Of a stretch of 64,000 bases of DNA, positions 24,778-33,975 are shown piece by piece (position 1 is the stretch's first letter; each line of letters starts with the position of its first letter). The DNA comes from an uncultured Paracoccaceae bacterium (GTDB lineage: Bacteria; Pseudomonadota; Alphaproteobacteria; Rhodobacterales; Rhodobacteraceae): positions 62,001 to 126,000 of the forward strand of contig CANNFA010000002.1 of assembly GCA_947503765.1 (NCBI GenBank), read 5' to 3'. Below the pieces are notes generated by a model. That model had not been told where the DNA came from, searched no databases, and worked only from the letters and a program-made list of their open reading frames with translations. The translations under genes and the position numbers were made by a program.

Positions 24778-25995
24778 TCATGTCAGTCTTAACACCTGGT
24801 TGAAGTGATCCGCCCAGGTGGGAACCCGAAACGCCGCGCCCTTGTCGGTGTGTTCTGCCCGTTCTGTTGCCGCCATCTTTATTATGGTTTGTGTCCATGA
24901 ATACACATCCGCCGAGTCGAGGTAAACGGCGTTGTCGCCCAACAACTCGCGGAATACCGGCAAATCCGAGCAGATGACCGGCACATTCTGCGCCGCGGCC
25001 TCCAGCGCGGGCAATCCGTACCCTTCGGCAAGGCTCGGGAACAGAAGGCCGCGCGATCCGGCCAGCAATGCCGCCAGCGCAGCGTCGTCAAGATCGGCCC
25101 GTTCGATCACGGTGCGACCCGCCATCGGGTTGGCGTCGAGGCGGGCAAACACCTGCTCGTTCCGCCAGCCGCGCCGCCCCGCCACGATCAGCCTGGGGGC
25201 GACCGTGCCCAAGGCGCCCCAGACGTCCAGCAGCAGCGCATGGTTCTTGCGCGGCTCTATCGTGCCCACGGTGACGAAATAGGGCTGTGTCAGGTCCAGA
25301 TCCGGCGGCAGGTGCGACGCGTCCGGCGCTGCCGGCGACACCCCCAGATGCGCGGTGATCGTGTCGGGCATGCGGCCCGGCGGCGCCAACCAGCGGCGCG
25401 CATCGGCTTGTGTCGCGGCCGAGTTGCAGATCAGCAGATCGGCGTGATCGGCCAGCGCCCGCATCTTGCGCCGGAACGCCTCGGCGGTGCCGGGGCGCTG
25501 GAAATGCGGGAAATCCAGCGGGATCGTGTCGTGCACCATCGCGGTTACCTGCGCGCCGGGCACGTTGCGCCAGGCGGCAAGGCTGGCATCGGTCAGGTTG
25601 CTGTGGCCCACATTCAGGTATGCGGCTCCCGCCGGCAGCCGCGCCCGCAGCATCGCTGGCAGCGCGCGCGTGCGGCAACGCGCCAGCGACCAGCGCCGCA
25701 GATCGGCCTCGGCCCGCCGTTTCAGCGGGTGCGCCTGGCGCAGGATGCGGCCCAACGGGTCCAGCGGCCCCCAGGGCATGCGGCCGTCGAAACGGTCCAA
25801 AGCCTTGCGCGCGCCCTCAGGGCCGACCAGCACATAGCCAAGCGCCGTGCGCGCCAGAAGGTACAGCGGCACCGCATCGGCGGAGAGATGGCCCAGATAG
25901 GCCAGTTCGACCCGGTCGATGCCGGTCAACGCGCCGCGCCCCTGCCGGGAAACCAGCCGGGTCACATCGAGGCATCGTGCGGAAGGTGCGGGCAT
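24778..25995 (-). CDS. GT4-family glycosyltransferase
   Basis: 405 residues. The N-terminal domain starts with LDVTRLVSRQGRGALTGIDRVE, found in a Rhodobacteraceae-type subgroup. The C-terminal GT-B domain has VTVGTIEPRKNHALLLDVW and the nucleotide-sugar-binding block FPSLAEGYGLPALEAAAQNVPVICS (key residues E in AEGYG and E in ALEAA). It retains the donor from UDP- or GDP-sugars. It precedes the GT92-like gene by 6 bp or more in the same direction. The product joins the putative exported glycan pathway. Confidence 0.87.
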   Translation of the reverse strand: MPAPSARCLDVTRLVSRQGRGALTGIDRVELAYLGHLSADAVPLYLLARTALGYVLVGPEGARKALDRFDGRMPWGPLDPLGRILRQAHPLKRRAEADLRRWSLARCRTRALPAMLRARLPAGAAYLNVGHSNLTDASLAAWRNVPGAQVTAMVHDTIPLDFPHFQRPGTAEAFRRKMRALADHADLLICNSAATQADARRWLAPPGRMPDTITAHLGVSPAAPDASHLPPDLDLTQPYFVTVGTIEPRKNHALLLDVWGALGTVAPRLIVAGRRGWRNEQVFARLDANPMAGRTVIERADLDDAALAALLAGSRGLLFPSLAEGYGLPALEAAAQNVPVICSDLPVFRELLGDNAVYLDSADVYSWTQTIIKMAATERAEHTDKGAAFRVPTWADHFNQVLRLT

Positions 25996-26061
25996 GTCTG
26001 GCCTGTCGGGAAATCGCTGTTTCTTCCTACCGCCGCCGCCCGCCCCGGGAAAGCGCGCCGT

Positions 26062-27045
26062 TCAGCGGTCGTAATGCCCGTTCTGGTGCCAGCGCCACGC
26101 ATCGGCGACCATGCGGTCAAGCGTCGAGCGTTCCGGCACCCAGCCCAGTTCGCGCTCGGCCCGCACACTGCCCGAGACCAGCTTGACGCAATCGCCGGGT
26201 CGGCGCGGGCCGATCTCGTGCGGCACCTCGCGGTTGGTGACGGCGCGGCTATGCGCGATCACTTCGAGCACCGAGAACCCCTTGCCCGTGCCCAGGTTGA
26301 ACACCCGGCTGTCATTGCCCTTTTCCAGCCAGTGCAGCCCGGCGACATGCGCCTCGACCAGGTCCATGACATGCACGTAATCGCGGATGCAGGTGCCGTC
26401 CGGCGTGTCGTAATCGGTGCCGAACACGGTCAGCGCGCCATGCTTGCCGTCGACCGCATCCAGCATCAGCGGGATCAGATGCGTCTCGGGCTGGTGAAAT
26501 TCGCCGACCTGCGCCTCGGGATCGGCGCCGGCGACGTTGAAATAGCGAAAGATCACCGAGCGCAGCCCGTGGCTTTCGCCGAAATTGGCAAGGATGTCCT
26601 CAATCGCGCGTTTCGTGGCGCCGTAAGCGTTGATCGGCTGCTGCGGCGTCTCCTCGTCCAGCACCACGCCGTCATGGTCGCCATAGGTCGCGCAGGTGGA
26701 CGAGAACACGAAATCGAGGCACCCGGCCGCCACCGCCGCCTCGATCAGCGTCAGCGACCCGCCGACATTGTTCTGCCAGTATAGCCCCGGCGCGCGCATC
26801 GATTCGCCCACCTGGCTGAGGGCGGCGAAATGCATCACCGCGACAGGCTGATACTGCGCGAAGATGCGGTCGAGATTGGCGCGGTCGGACAATTCGCCCT
26901 GCTCGAACGGGCCGAACTTCACCGCGTCGGCCCAGCCGGTGGACAGGTTGTCGTATGTCACCGGCACATATCCGGCCGCGTTCAGAACCTTGCAGGCATG
27001 CGAGCCGATATACCCCGCGCCGCCCGTCACCAGTACGTGTTTCAT
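26062..27045 (-). CDS. galE: UDP-glucose 4-epimerase
   Basis: 327 residues. NAD-binding VTGGAGYIGSHACKVL at the N-terminus, the catalytic SSTCATYG (Ser/Thr) and NAYGATK (Tyr-xxx-Lys), plus FRYFNVAGADPEAQVGE and TPDGTCIRDYVHVMDL are all typical of GalE. It interconverts UDP-glucose and UDP-galactose. Only 18 bp separate its ATG from the galU stop, so the two genes supply activated sugars together to the adjacent glycosyltransferases. Confidence 0.95.
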   Translation of the reverse strand: MKHVLVTGGAGYIGSHACKVLNAAGYVPVTYDNLSTGWADAVKFGPFEQGELSDRANLDRIFAQYQPVAVMHFAALSQVGESMRAPGLYWQNNVGGSLTLIEAAVAAGCLDFVFSSTCATYGDHDGVVLDEETPQQPINAYGATKRAIEDILANFGESHGLRSVIFRYFNVAGADPEAQVGEFHQPETHLIPLMLDAVDGKHGALTVFGTDYDTPDGTCIRDYVHVMDLVEAHVAGLHWLEKGNDSRVFNLGTGKGFSVLEVIAHSRAVTNREVPHEIGPRRPGDCVKLVSGSVRAERELGWVPERSTLDRMVADAWRWHQNGHYDR

Positions 27046-27063
27046 AAGGCTGGCCGGTCCCGT

Positions 27064-27960
27064 CTATTGCGCGGCCTTCTGCAGCGACACCATCTGTTTG
27101 AGATAGTCGCCGAACTCGTCGCGCAATTCCTCCCGCGCCAGGCCGAAGGCGACGGTTGCCTGAAGGAATCCCGCCTTTGAGCCGCAGTCGAACCGCTGGC
27201 CGCGGAACCGGAAGCCGTAGACGTCGCGTTCCTGGTCGATCTCGTTGGCGATGGCATCGGTCAGCTGAATCTCGCCCCCGGCGCCGCTTTTCATGCGGTT
27301 GAGGTTCTGCAGCACCCTGTTGTTCAGGATATACCGCCCGATCACCGCAAGGTTCGACGGCGCGGTGCCCTGTTCGGGTTTCTCGACCATGCCTCTGACC
27401 GACACGATGGAGCCCATATCCTCCTTGACGTCGAGAACGCCGTAGGCAGAGGCCTTGTCCGGCGGCACTTCCATCGCGGCGACCATGCAGCCGCCGGTTT
27501 CCTCGTAGGCTTCGGTCATCTGTTGCAGGCATGGCTTTTCCGCGGCGATCACGTCGTCGGGCAACAGCACCGCAAACGGCTCGTTCGGGGAAATCAGCCG
27601 CCGTGCGCACCATACGGCGTGGCCCAGGCCAAGCGCCTTGTGCTGGCGGATATAGGCGATTGCGCCGCTGTCCATGTTGGTGGATTTCAGCTCTTCCAGC
27701 AGCGCGTCCTTGCCCTTCTTGCGAAGCGCGGTTTCCAGTTCGGGGGCGTGATCGAAGTAATCTTCCAGCGCGCTCTTGCCGCGCGAGGTGACGAAGATGA
27801 ATTCCTTGATCCCGGCGGCGCGCGCCTCGTCGATGGCGTATTGAATCAGCGGCCGGTCGACCAGCGTCATGATCTCCTTCGGGATCGACTTGGTCGCCGG
27901 AAGGAAGCGCGTTCCAAGACCTGCGACCGGAAATACGGCCTTCGTAACCTTGCGTGCCAT
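27064..27960 (-). CDS. galU: UTP-glucose-1-phosphate uridylyltransferase
   Basis: 298 residues. The nucleotidyl-transfer loop FPVAGLGTRFLPATKSIPKE, the UTP site LPDDVIAAEKPCLQQM, and the glucose-phosphate region VEKPEQGTAPSNLAVIGRYIL are intact. It makes UDP-glucose, the substrate for GalE immediately downstream and for surface polysaccharides. The gene is preceded by a 134-bp, comparatively AT-rich region (27961-28094) that probably carries the galU-galE promoter. Confidence 0.95.
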   Translation of the reverse strand: MARKVTKAVFPVAGLGTRFLPATKSIPKEIMTLVDRPLIQYAIDEARAAGIKEFIFVTSRGKSALEDYFDHAPELETALRKKGKDALLEELKSTNMDSGAIAYIRQHKALGLGHAVWCARRLISPNEPFAVLLPDDVIAAEKPCLQQMTEAYEETGGCMVAAMEVPPDKASAYGVLDVKEDMGSIVSVRGMVEKPEQGTAPSNLAVIGRYILNNRVLQNLNRMKSGAGGEIQLTDAIANEIDQERDVYGFRFRGQRFDCGSKAGFLQATVAFGLAREELRDEFGDYLKQMVSLQKAAQ

Positions 27961-28094
27961 TGGATTACCTCAATGCGTTTTTCGGACCCCTAGCATGGGG
28001 CCGGGGCGGTGTCTCGTCTCCTCTTTCCATGGAATAGAGGAAAATTGATGACATTGTGCATTATCTGGCCTGCAAAGTAGCAAATACGCAAGCC

Positions 28095-29327
28095 TCATCG
28101 GCCAATCCGCACCGGTGCGACGCGCGAAACCTCTGCGCGCAGCCTTTTGCCGAACGTCGTCAGCCGGAATGCGGGCGCGCCGCGGTCGGAGCGCCCGAAC
28201 AGACCGCCGCGCTGTTCCCAGTAGCCTTCGGGCCGAAACGTGACCGAATGATAGAGCGCGGTGGGGCTGAACAGGAACAGGCTGACACGCTCTCCGCCGC
28301 GCAGCAGGTGTTCTGCATCGCGCCGCAGGGTGCGCCGGCTCCAGAACCGGCCGGCCAGGATCTTCATCCCGGTGACGGGATGCCTTGGCTGAAAGAGCCG
28401 GAATTCCGTCTGGGGCGGGGAAAGCGGCGGCAAATCCGCGAGGCCGCGTCTGGTGCCCTCGGCGATGCCGGCGTCCAGCGTGGCCATCAGGCGGCGCACG
28501 TCGCGCGGCTCGCACAGCCCGGCAACCATGTAGCGCAGCAGCCGGCGCCGCTGGGCCGCGCGGAACCGCGCCAGCGTCGGCGCGAATGCGTCCTGCGGCG
28601 CGTGGCGGCGCAGCAGCACCGCCTGGCTGGCGCCCACTTCGTGCAGGTCGCGCGGCATCCGCGACGCGCGGCGGCGCTCGGAGGCGGCGAAACCGTGATG
28701 CACCTGCGCCAGCGGCACGATCGCGGTGCGCGCGCCTGCCCTGGCCAGCCGCAGGTTCACGTCGGTCTCGTCGAGGTAGAACCGGAACGCCGGGTCGAAC
28801 CCGCCCCGCGCGCGCAGCACATCGGACCGGAAGGCGCAATTCGTCCCCTCGGTCTTGATCGCGCGGCCCGGGGCACCGCCAAAGACCTGCGCCGTGTCGC
28901 CCGCAAGGTCCAGCGGTGCGTGATCGCCCAGGGCATCCACCTGCCGGCCGCGATGCTGAAAGCTGATCCCGTTGCGCCCGCGCACATAGCCGCCCGCCGC
29001 CGCGACGTCCGCTTCGGTGAAGGGCGCACAGAGATGCCGCAGCCATGTCGGCTCGGGCACGGCGTCATCGTCGATGAAGGCCGCGACATCGCCTGCCGCC
29101 TGCGCCAGCCCCTCATTGCGCGCGGCAGAGATGTTGGGCGTGTCGAACGGCACCGCCTTTATCCGCCCGTCAAAGCCGGCCTCGGTAAGCGCCGCCAGCC
29201 CCGCCGGATCGGCCACGACCACGACTTCGAAAGCGGGGTGATCCAGCTGCTCGATCCCGGTCAGGCACCGCAACAGGGCCTGAGGGCGGCCGCGGCTGAC
29301 CACGATGACGCTGGCGGGTGCCGTCAC
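28095..29327 (-). CDS. Glycosyltransferase family 2 protein
   Basis: 410 residues. The GT-A fold begins SVIVVSRGRPQALLRCLTGIEQ, with the nucleotide-binding DNA of PNISAARNEGLAQAAGDVAAFIDDDAVPEP (the DDD metal site is within AFIDDDAVP), and FYLDETDVNLRLARAG, the catalytic ED/TD region. About 160 C-terminal residues of unknown role follow (FRPEGYWEQRGGLFG). It belongs to the same minus-strand glycan run and lies 28 bp downstream of cysQ. Confidence 0.85.
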   Translation of the reverse strand: MTAPASVIVVSRGRPQALLRCLTGIEQLDHPAFEVVVVADPAGLAALTEAGFDGRIKAVPFDTPNISAARNEGLAQAAGDVAAFIDDDAVPEPTWLRHLCAPFTEADVAAAGGYVRGRNGISFQHRGRQVDALGDHAPLDLAGDTAQVFGGAPGRAIKTEGTNCAFRSDVLRARGGFDPAFRFYLDETDVNLRLARAGARTAIVPLAQVHHGFAASERRRASRMPRDLHEVGASQAVLLRRHAPQDAFAPTLARFRAAQRRRLLRYMVAGLCEPRDVRRLMATLDAGIAEGTRRGLADLPPLSPPQTEFRLFQPRHPVTGMKILAGRFWSRRTLRRDAEHLLRGGERVSLFLFSPTALYHSVTFRPEGYWEQRGGLFGRSDRGAPAFRLTTFGKRLRAEVSRVAPVRIGR

Positions 29328-29355
29328 CGGGCGGTTCCGCCGCGCGGCGTTGCGA

Positions 29356-30156
29356 TCATTGCCCCGGCTTCAGGTCCACGCCCGGCGCATGGGCGATGAA
29401 GAACGGGTTCTCGAACCCCGGCTTGCCGTAGGTCAGCGGGCTGTGGTCGTCGAACCGCACCACGCGTCCGCCGGCGCCGCGCAGCACCGCGTCGCCTGCC
29501 GCCGTGTCCCATTCCATCGTCCGGCCGAGGCGCGGATAAAGATCGGCCTCGCCCGTCGCCACGAGGCAGAATTTCAACGACGAGCCTGCGCCGGTCATGT
29601 CGTCCACGGCGTAGCGCGCGATGTAGTCGTCGGTGGCCGCGTCGCGGTGCGATTTCGACGCCACCACGACCAGCGCCGCATTGTCCGGCCGGGACACCGT
29701 GACGGGGCGCACCGGGCCGGGTTCAGCGCGGGGGAATGCGCCCTTCTCCTCGACCGATGCGCCGGTCGCGTCGGTGTAGAACAGCCTTGCCTTCGCAGGT
29801 GCATAAACCACGCCGCGCAACGGTACCCCGTCCTTCACATAGGCGATGTTCACCGTGAAATCGCCGCGCCGCTTGACGAATTCCTTGGTTCCGTCCAGCG
29901 GGTCCACGATCAGGAAGGTCGACACGGTCTGCGTGTGCGATGCCGCCTGTTCCTCGGTCACCAGCGCCACGTCCGGGAACGCCGCGCGCAAACCTGCCGA
30001 AATCAGCGCATCGGCGGCCTCGTCCGCCGCCGTCACCGGGCTGTCGTCGGATTTGGCGCGCACGTCGAAATCGTCCGTCCCGTAGATCCGCATGATCGCA
30101 TCGCCGGCCTCGAGCGCCAGCCGCCGGGTCACGGTGGCGAGTTTTTCGAAATCCAA
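29356..30156 (-). CDS. cysQ: 3'(2'),5'-bisphosphate nucleotidase (PAP phosphatase) CysQ
   Basis: 266 residues from a TTG at 30156, chosen for the AAGGAG 7 bp upstream and family length (about 250-270); no ATG gives a sensible start. Metal and phosphatase motifs are intact: DDSPVTAADEAAD, VTEEQ, DPLDGTKEFVKRRGDFTVNIA and EWDTAAGDAVLRGAGG. CysQ dephosphorylates PAP, the by-product of PAPS-dependent sulfation. Its presence next to a sulfotransferase gene 8 kb away in the same cluster fits a sulfated glycan. It is divergent from the permease gene at 30302. Confidence 0.92.
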   Translation of the reverse strand: MDFEKLATVTRRLALEAGDAIMRIYGTDDFDVRAKSDDSPVTAADEAADALISAGLRAAFPDVALVTEEQAASHTQTVSTFLIVDPLDGTKEFVKRRGDFTVNIAYVKDGVPLRGVVYAPAKARLFYTDATGASVEEKGAFPRAEPGPVRPVTVSRPDNAALVVVASKSHRDAATDDYIARYAVDDMTGAGSSLKFCLVATGEADLYPRLGRTMEWDTAAGDAVLRGAGGRVVRFDDHSPLTYGKPGFENPFFIAHAPGVDLKPGQ

Positions 30157-30301
30157 GATCCGCTCCTTCCGCGCGGGTGCGCGCAGCTTGAGATTGATAA
30201 TTCCACTGCGCCCACTTATGCTTCGCCGGTAAAGGAACGGCAACAATTCCCTGCGACAATGACCGGGAAGGTGCCGTCGGGCAGGCAGGAAAAGGGCCGC
30301 G

Positions 30302-31123
30302 ATGTTCCAGTACCAGGCCAGGCAATCGTCCATCCAGTCGGCGCTGGCGATCCTCGAGCTGATTTATCACGCCACCGTCCGCAGCGTGCGCAAGTCGCAT
30401 GGCAACGCGGTGATCGGCCTGCTTTTGAGCATCGTGCAGACGGTGATCCTGGTCGGCGTGTTCTGGGTGATGTATTCTGTGCTCGGCCTGCGCGGAAGCG
30501 CGATCCGCGGCGATTTCATGCTGTACATCATGTCGGGGATTTTCCTGTTCCTGACCCATAACAAGGCCGTCGGCGCGGTCATGGGGTCGGAGGGGCCGAC
30601 ATCCCCTATGATGCACCATGCGCCGATGAACACCACCATCGCCATCGCCTCGGCGGCGCTGGGCACGCTGTATATCCAGACGCTGGCGCTGTTCGTGGTG
30701 CTGTTCGTCTATCACGTCGCCTTCACCCCGGTCGACATCCTGCACCCGGTGGCGGCTTACGGGATGGTGCTTCTGGCGTGGTTTTCGGGCTGCGCGATCG
30801 GGCTGGTGTTCCTGGCGATCAAGCCCTGGGCACCTTCCTTCGTGCAGATCGCGTCGCAAATCTACCTGCGCGCCAACATGGTCGCGTCCGGCAAGATGTT
30901 CGTGGCCAACACGCTGCCGGGCTACATGCTGGCGATGTTCGACTGGAACCCGCTGTTCCATTGCATCGACCAGGCGCGCGGCTTCGTGTTCATCAACTAC
31001 AACCCGCATTTCAGCAGCGTGACCTACCCGGTGGTCCTGTCGCTGAGCCTGATCATGGTCGGCATGATGGGGGAATTCTATACCCGCAAACACGCCTCGC
31101 GCAGTTGGGGCGCAGGAAGGTAG
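30302..31123 (+). CDS. Polysaccharide export ABC permease (KpsM/ABC-2 type)
   Basis: 273 residues with six hydrophobic segments. The order and length fit ABC-2-type capsule/O-antigen permeases: HATVRSVRKSHGNAVIGLLLSIV at the N-terminus, GDFMLYIMSGIFLFLTHN, and a C-terminal MLAMFDWNPLFHCIDQARGF, the latter typical of KpsM/Wzm-like proteins. It would export an assembled glycan. No ATP-binding (KpsT/Wzt) gene is adjacent; alkB follows on the other strand. It is divergent from cysQ with a 145-bp shared upstream region. Confidence 0.82.
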   Translation: MFQYQARQSSIQSALAILELIYHATVRSVRKSHGNAVIGLLLSIVQTVILVGVFWVMYSVLGLRGSAIRGDFMLYIMSGIFLFLTHNKAVGAVMGSEGPTSPMMHHAPMNTTIAIASAALGTLYIQTLALFVVLFVYHVAFTPVDILHPVAAYGMVLLAWFSGCAIGLVFLAIKPWAPSFVQIASQIYLRANMVASGKMFVANTLPGYMLAMFDWNPLFHCIDQARGFVFINYNPHFSSVTYPVVLSLSLIMVGMMGEFYTRKHASRSWGAGR

Positions 31124-31163
31124 GGGCCTGAAGGCAGGGGCCCGGCGGCGATGATGCCCGGCC

Positions 31164-31784
31164 TCAGTCGACCACCCGCAACGTCAGGTTCACCCGCCCG
31201 CCATCCTTCAGCAGGCGCGAGCTGCCCGGCCGGATGCGGTCGATCCCGTGATGTTTCAGCCGCGCCTCGCCGCCCATCACCACCACGTCGCCCGATGACA
31301 GCCAGACGGACTCGGTCGACCCGCCCCGCTCGGTGTTGCCGATGCGCAGCAGCCCGTCATCGCCCAGAGACACCGACACGACCGGCCAGGAGAAATCGGC
31401 CTCGTCGCGGTCCTGGTGCAGGCCCATCCGCGCGCCGTCGCCGTAATAGTTCAGCAGGCAGCAATCGGGCGCCCGGCTCAGCCCCGTCACCTCGTGCCAC
31501 AGCTTGAGGACCGTCGCCGGGATCGGCGGCCACGGCGTTCCCTCGGGATGCGTTTCGATATAGCGATAGCCGCGCCGGTCGGTGAACCAGCCGTATTTTC
31601 CGGCCGAGGTCATGCGCACCGACATCGGCTTGCCCCAGCGCGTCACCGGCGAGAACAGCGGCGCCGCGCGGATCACGTCGCGCAAATCCGCCAGCATCCG
31701 GTTCTGGCCCGCGGACTCCAGGTAGCCCTTGAAAATCAGGAACCCCCGCATATTCAGCGGCGGAACGGTCACATCTTCGGCCAC
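31164..31784 (-). CDS. alkB: AlkB-family 2OG-Fe(II) dioxygenase
   Basis: 206 residues from the GTG at 31784. Other possible starts are GTG 31772 and ATG 31751; the family normally has about ten residues before RGFLIFKGYLE, which argues against 31751. The iron and 2-oxoglutarate residues are present: LHQDRDEADFSW (HxD), RLKHHGIDRI (distal His) and RVNLTLR (RxNxTxR). AlkB removes methyl groups from N1-methyladenine and N3-methylcytosine in DNA or RNA. It is convergent with the ABC permease and divergent from dnaK. Confidence 0.87.
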   Translation of the reverse strand: MAEDVTVPPLNMRGFLIFKGYLESAGQNRMLADLRDVIRAAPLFSPVTRWGKPMSVRMTSAGKYGWFTDRRGYRYIETHPEGTPWPPIPATVLKLWHEVTGLSRAPDCCLLNYYGDGARMGLHQDRDEADFSWPVVSVSLGDDGLLRIGNTERGGSTESVWLSSGDVVVMGGEARLKHHGIDRIRPGSSRLLKDGGRVNLTLRVVD

Positions 31785-31831
31785 GGCGCCCCACAACAAC
31801 TGCAAACCGTCACTTTTCACCCTCCGAGTCG

Positions 31832-31861
31832 CTTGCAGGCAAAAACACCCCTCCCTATATA
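31832..31861 (+). promoter_or_regulatory. Probable RpoH (heat-shock) promoter of dnaK
   Basis: CTTG at 31832-31835 (context GCTTGCAGGC) and CCCTATATA at 31853-31861 are separated by 18 bp measured to CCTATA. This matches the alphaproteobacterial sigma-32 pattern of CTTG followed by a C-rich CCTAT-type -10. The predicted transcript would begin near 31870, about 105 bases before the dnaK ATG. Confidence 0.65.
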
Positions 31862-31974
31862 GCCTCTGAAGCCGCAAGGGGGAGGCCAAGCCCCCAAGCA
31901 GATCCATGGGATAGGGGCCCGGCGCCTCACTGGGCCGCGCCCCGCAACATCGCCGAATAGAGAGGATATTGAGC

Positions 31975-33900
31975 ATGGCCAAAGTCATCGGTATCGACCT
32001 CGGGACCACCAACAGCTGCGTTTCCATCATGGATGGCAGCCAGGCCCGCGTGATCGAGAACTCCGAAGGCGCACGGACGACACCGTCCATCGTCGGGTTC
32101 ACCGACGACGAGCGTCTCGTCGGACAGCCCGCCAAACGTCAGGCGGTCACCAACCCCAGCAACACCGTCTTCGCGGTCAAGCGCCTTGTCGGCCGCCGCC
32201 TCGGCGATGCCGAGGTCGAAAAGGACCGCAAGCTGGTTCCCTACGAAATCGTCGACGGCGGCAATGGCGACGCCTGGGTCGAGGTGCGCGGCGAGAAATA
32301 CTCGCCCTCGCAGATCTCGGCCTTCATCCTTCAGAAGATGAAGGAAACCGCCGAATCGTATCTCGGCGAAGGGGTGACGCAGGCCGTCATCACCGTGCCC
32401 GCCTATTTCAACGACCAGCAGCGTCAGGCGACCAAGGATGCCGGCAAGATCGCCGGTCTCGAGGTGCTGCGCATCATCAACGAGCCGACGGCGGCCGCGC
32501 TGGCCTACGGGCTCGACAAGAAAGAGGCCCGCACGATCGCGGTCTACGACCTTGGCGGCGGCACGTTCGACATCACCATTCTTGAAATCGACGACGGCCT
32601 GTTCGAGGTGAAATCCACGAATGGCGACACGTTCCTTGGCGGCGAAGACTTCGACATGAAGATCGTCAACTACCTCGCCGACGAGTTCAAGAAAGAGAAC
32701 GGCGTCGACCTGACCAAGGACAAGATGGCGCTTCAGCGTCTGAAAGAGGCGGCGGAGAAGGCCAAGATCGAGCTGTCCAGCTCGTCCCAGACCGAGATCA
32801 ACCAGCCGTTCATCTCGATGGGCAAGGACGGAACGCCCCTGCACATGGTCATGAAGCTGACCCGCGCCAAGCTGGAAAGCCTTGTGGGCGAGCTGATCCG
32901 CAAGTCGATCAAGCCGTGCAAGGACGCGCTCAAGGATGCGGGCCTGTCCACCTCCGACATCGACGAGGTGGTGCTGGTCGGCGGCATGACGCGGATGCCC
33001 AAGGTGATCGAGGAGGTGACGAACTTCTTCGGCAAGGAGCCGCACAAGGGCGTCAACCCGGACGAGGTGGTGGCCATGGGCGCCGCCATTCAGGCCGGGG
33101 TGCTTCAGGGCGACGTCAAGGATGTCGTGCTGCTCGACGTGACCCCGCTGAGCCTCGGGATCGAGACGCTGGGCGGCGTGTTCACCCGGCTGATCGACCG
33201 CAACACCACGATCCCGACCAAGAAGTCGCAGATCTTCTCGACCGCCGAGGACAACCAGAACGCGGTGACGATCCGCGTGTTCCAGGGCGAACGGGAAATG
33301 GCGGCCGACAACAAGATGCTGGGCCAGTTCAACCTCGAGGACATTCCACCCGCCCCGCGCGGCCTGCCGCAGATCGAGGTGACCTTCGACATCGACGCCA
33401 ACGGCATCGTCCACGTTGCTGCCAAGGACAAGGGCACCAACAAGGAACAGAAGATCACGATCCAGGCGTCGGGCGGGCTGTCCGACGACGAGATCGACTC
33501 GATGGTCAAGGACGCCGAGGCGAATGCCGACGCGGACAAGTCGCGCCGCGAGCTGGTCGAGGCCCGCAACCAGGCCGAATCGCTGATCCACTCCACCGAG
33601 AAGTCGATGGAAGAGCATAGCGACAAGGTCGACCCGACCACGATCGAGGCCATCGAACTCGCCATCGCCAACCTCAAGGAGCAGATGGAGACCGAGGATG
33701 CAGGCAAGATCAAGTCCGGCATCCAGAACGTCACCGAAGCGGCGATGAAACTGGGCGAGGCGATCTACAAGGCCCAGCAGGAGCAGAGTTCGGGCGGCGA
33801 CGATGCCGCAGAGGGCGGCGAGGACGGCCCGCGCGGTGTCGATGACGACATCGTCGATGCCGACTTCGAGGACCTGGACGACAACAAGCGCGCCTCGTAA
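31975..33900 (+). CDS. dnaK: Chaperone Hsp70 (DnaK)
   Basis: 641 residues. The ATG at 31975 is preceded by GAGAGGAT; a TTG two codons earlier is unlikely. Signatures include [38 protein letters not shown], the linker and substrate domain ([14 protein letters not shown]), and a C-terminal tail ([16 protein letters not shown]) ending near the usual EEVD-like acidic motif. ATP-dependent protein folding chaperone. Followed after 75 bp by dnaJ. Upstream promoter resembles the heat-shock type. Confidence 0.98.
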   Translation: MAKVIGIDLGTTNSCVSIMDGSQARVIENSEGARTTPSIVGFTDDERLVGQPAKRQAVTNPSNTVFAVKRLVGRRLGDAEVEKDRKLVPYEIVDGGNGDAWVEVRGEKYSPSQISAFILQKMKETAESYLGEGVTQAVITVPAYFNDQQRQATKDAGKIAGLEVLRIINEPTAAALAYGLDKKEARTIAVYDLGGGTFDITILEIDDGLFEVKSTNGDTFLGGEDFDMKIVNYLADEFKKENGVDLTKDKMALQRLKEAAEKAKIELSSSSQTEINQPFISMGKDGTPLHMVMKLTRAKLESLVGELIRKSIKPCKDALKDAGLSTSDIDEVVLVGGMTRMPKVIEEVTNFFGKEPHKGVNPDEVVAMGAAIQAGVLQGDVKDVVLLDVTPLSLGIETLGGVFTRLIDRNTTIPTKKSQIFSTAEDNQNAVTIRVFQGEREMAADNKMLGQFNLEDIPPAPRGLPQIEVTFDIDANGIVHVAAKDKGTNKEQKITIQASGGLSDDEIDSMVKDAEANADADKSRRELVEARNQAESLIHSTEKSMEEHSDKVDPTTIEAIELAIANLKEQMETEDAGKIKSGIQNVTEAAMKLGEAIYKAQQEQSSGGDDAAEGGEDGPRGVDDDIVDADFEDLDDNKRAS

Positions 33901-33975
33901 GCGGTGCCAGATGCTTTAGGGGCCGGCCTCGGAACGTGACGGGGCCGGTTCCTGCATTCCAGGAGACAGCTATCC

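Noticed and set aside
31927-33618. Long minus-strand frame opposite dnaK
   Set aside because: DnaK on the plus strand is unambiguous; opposite frame is a by-product of codon bias.
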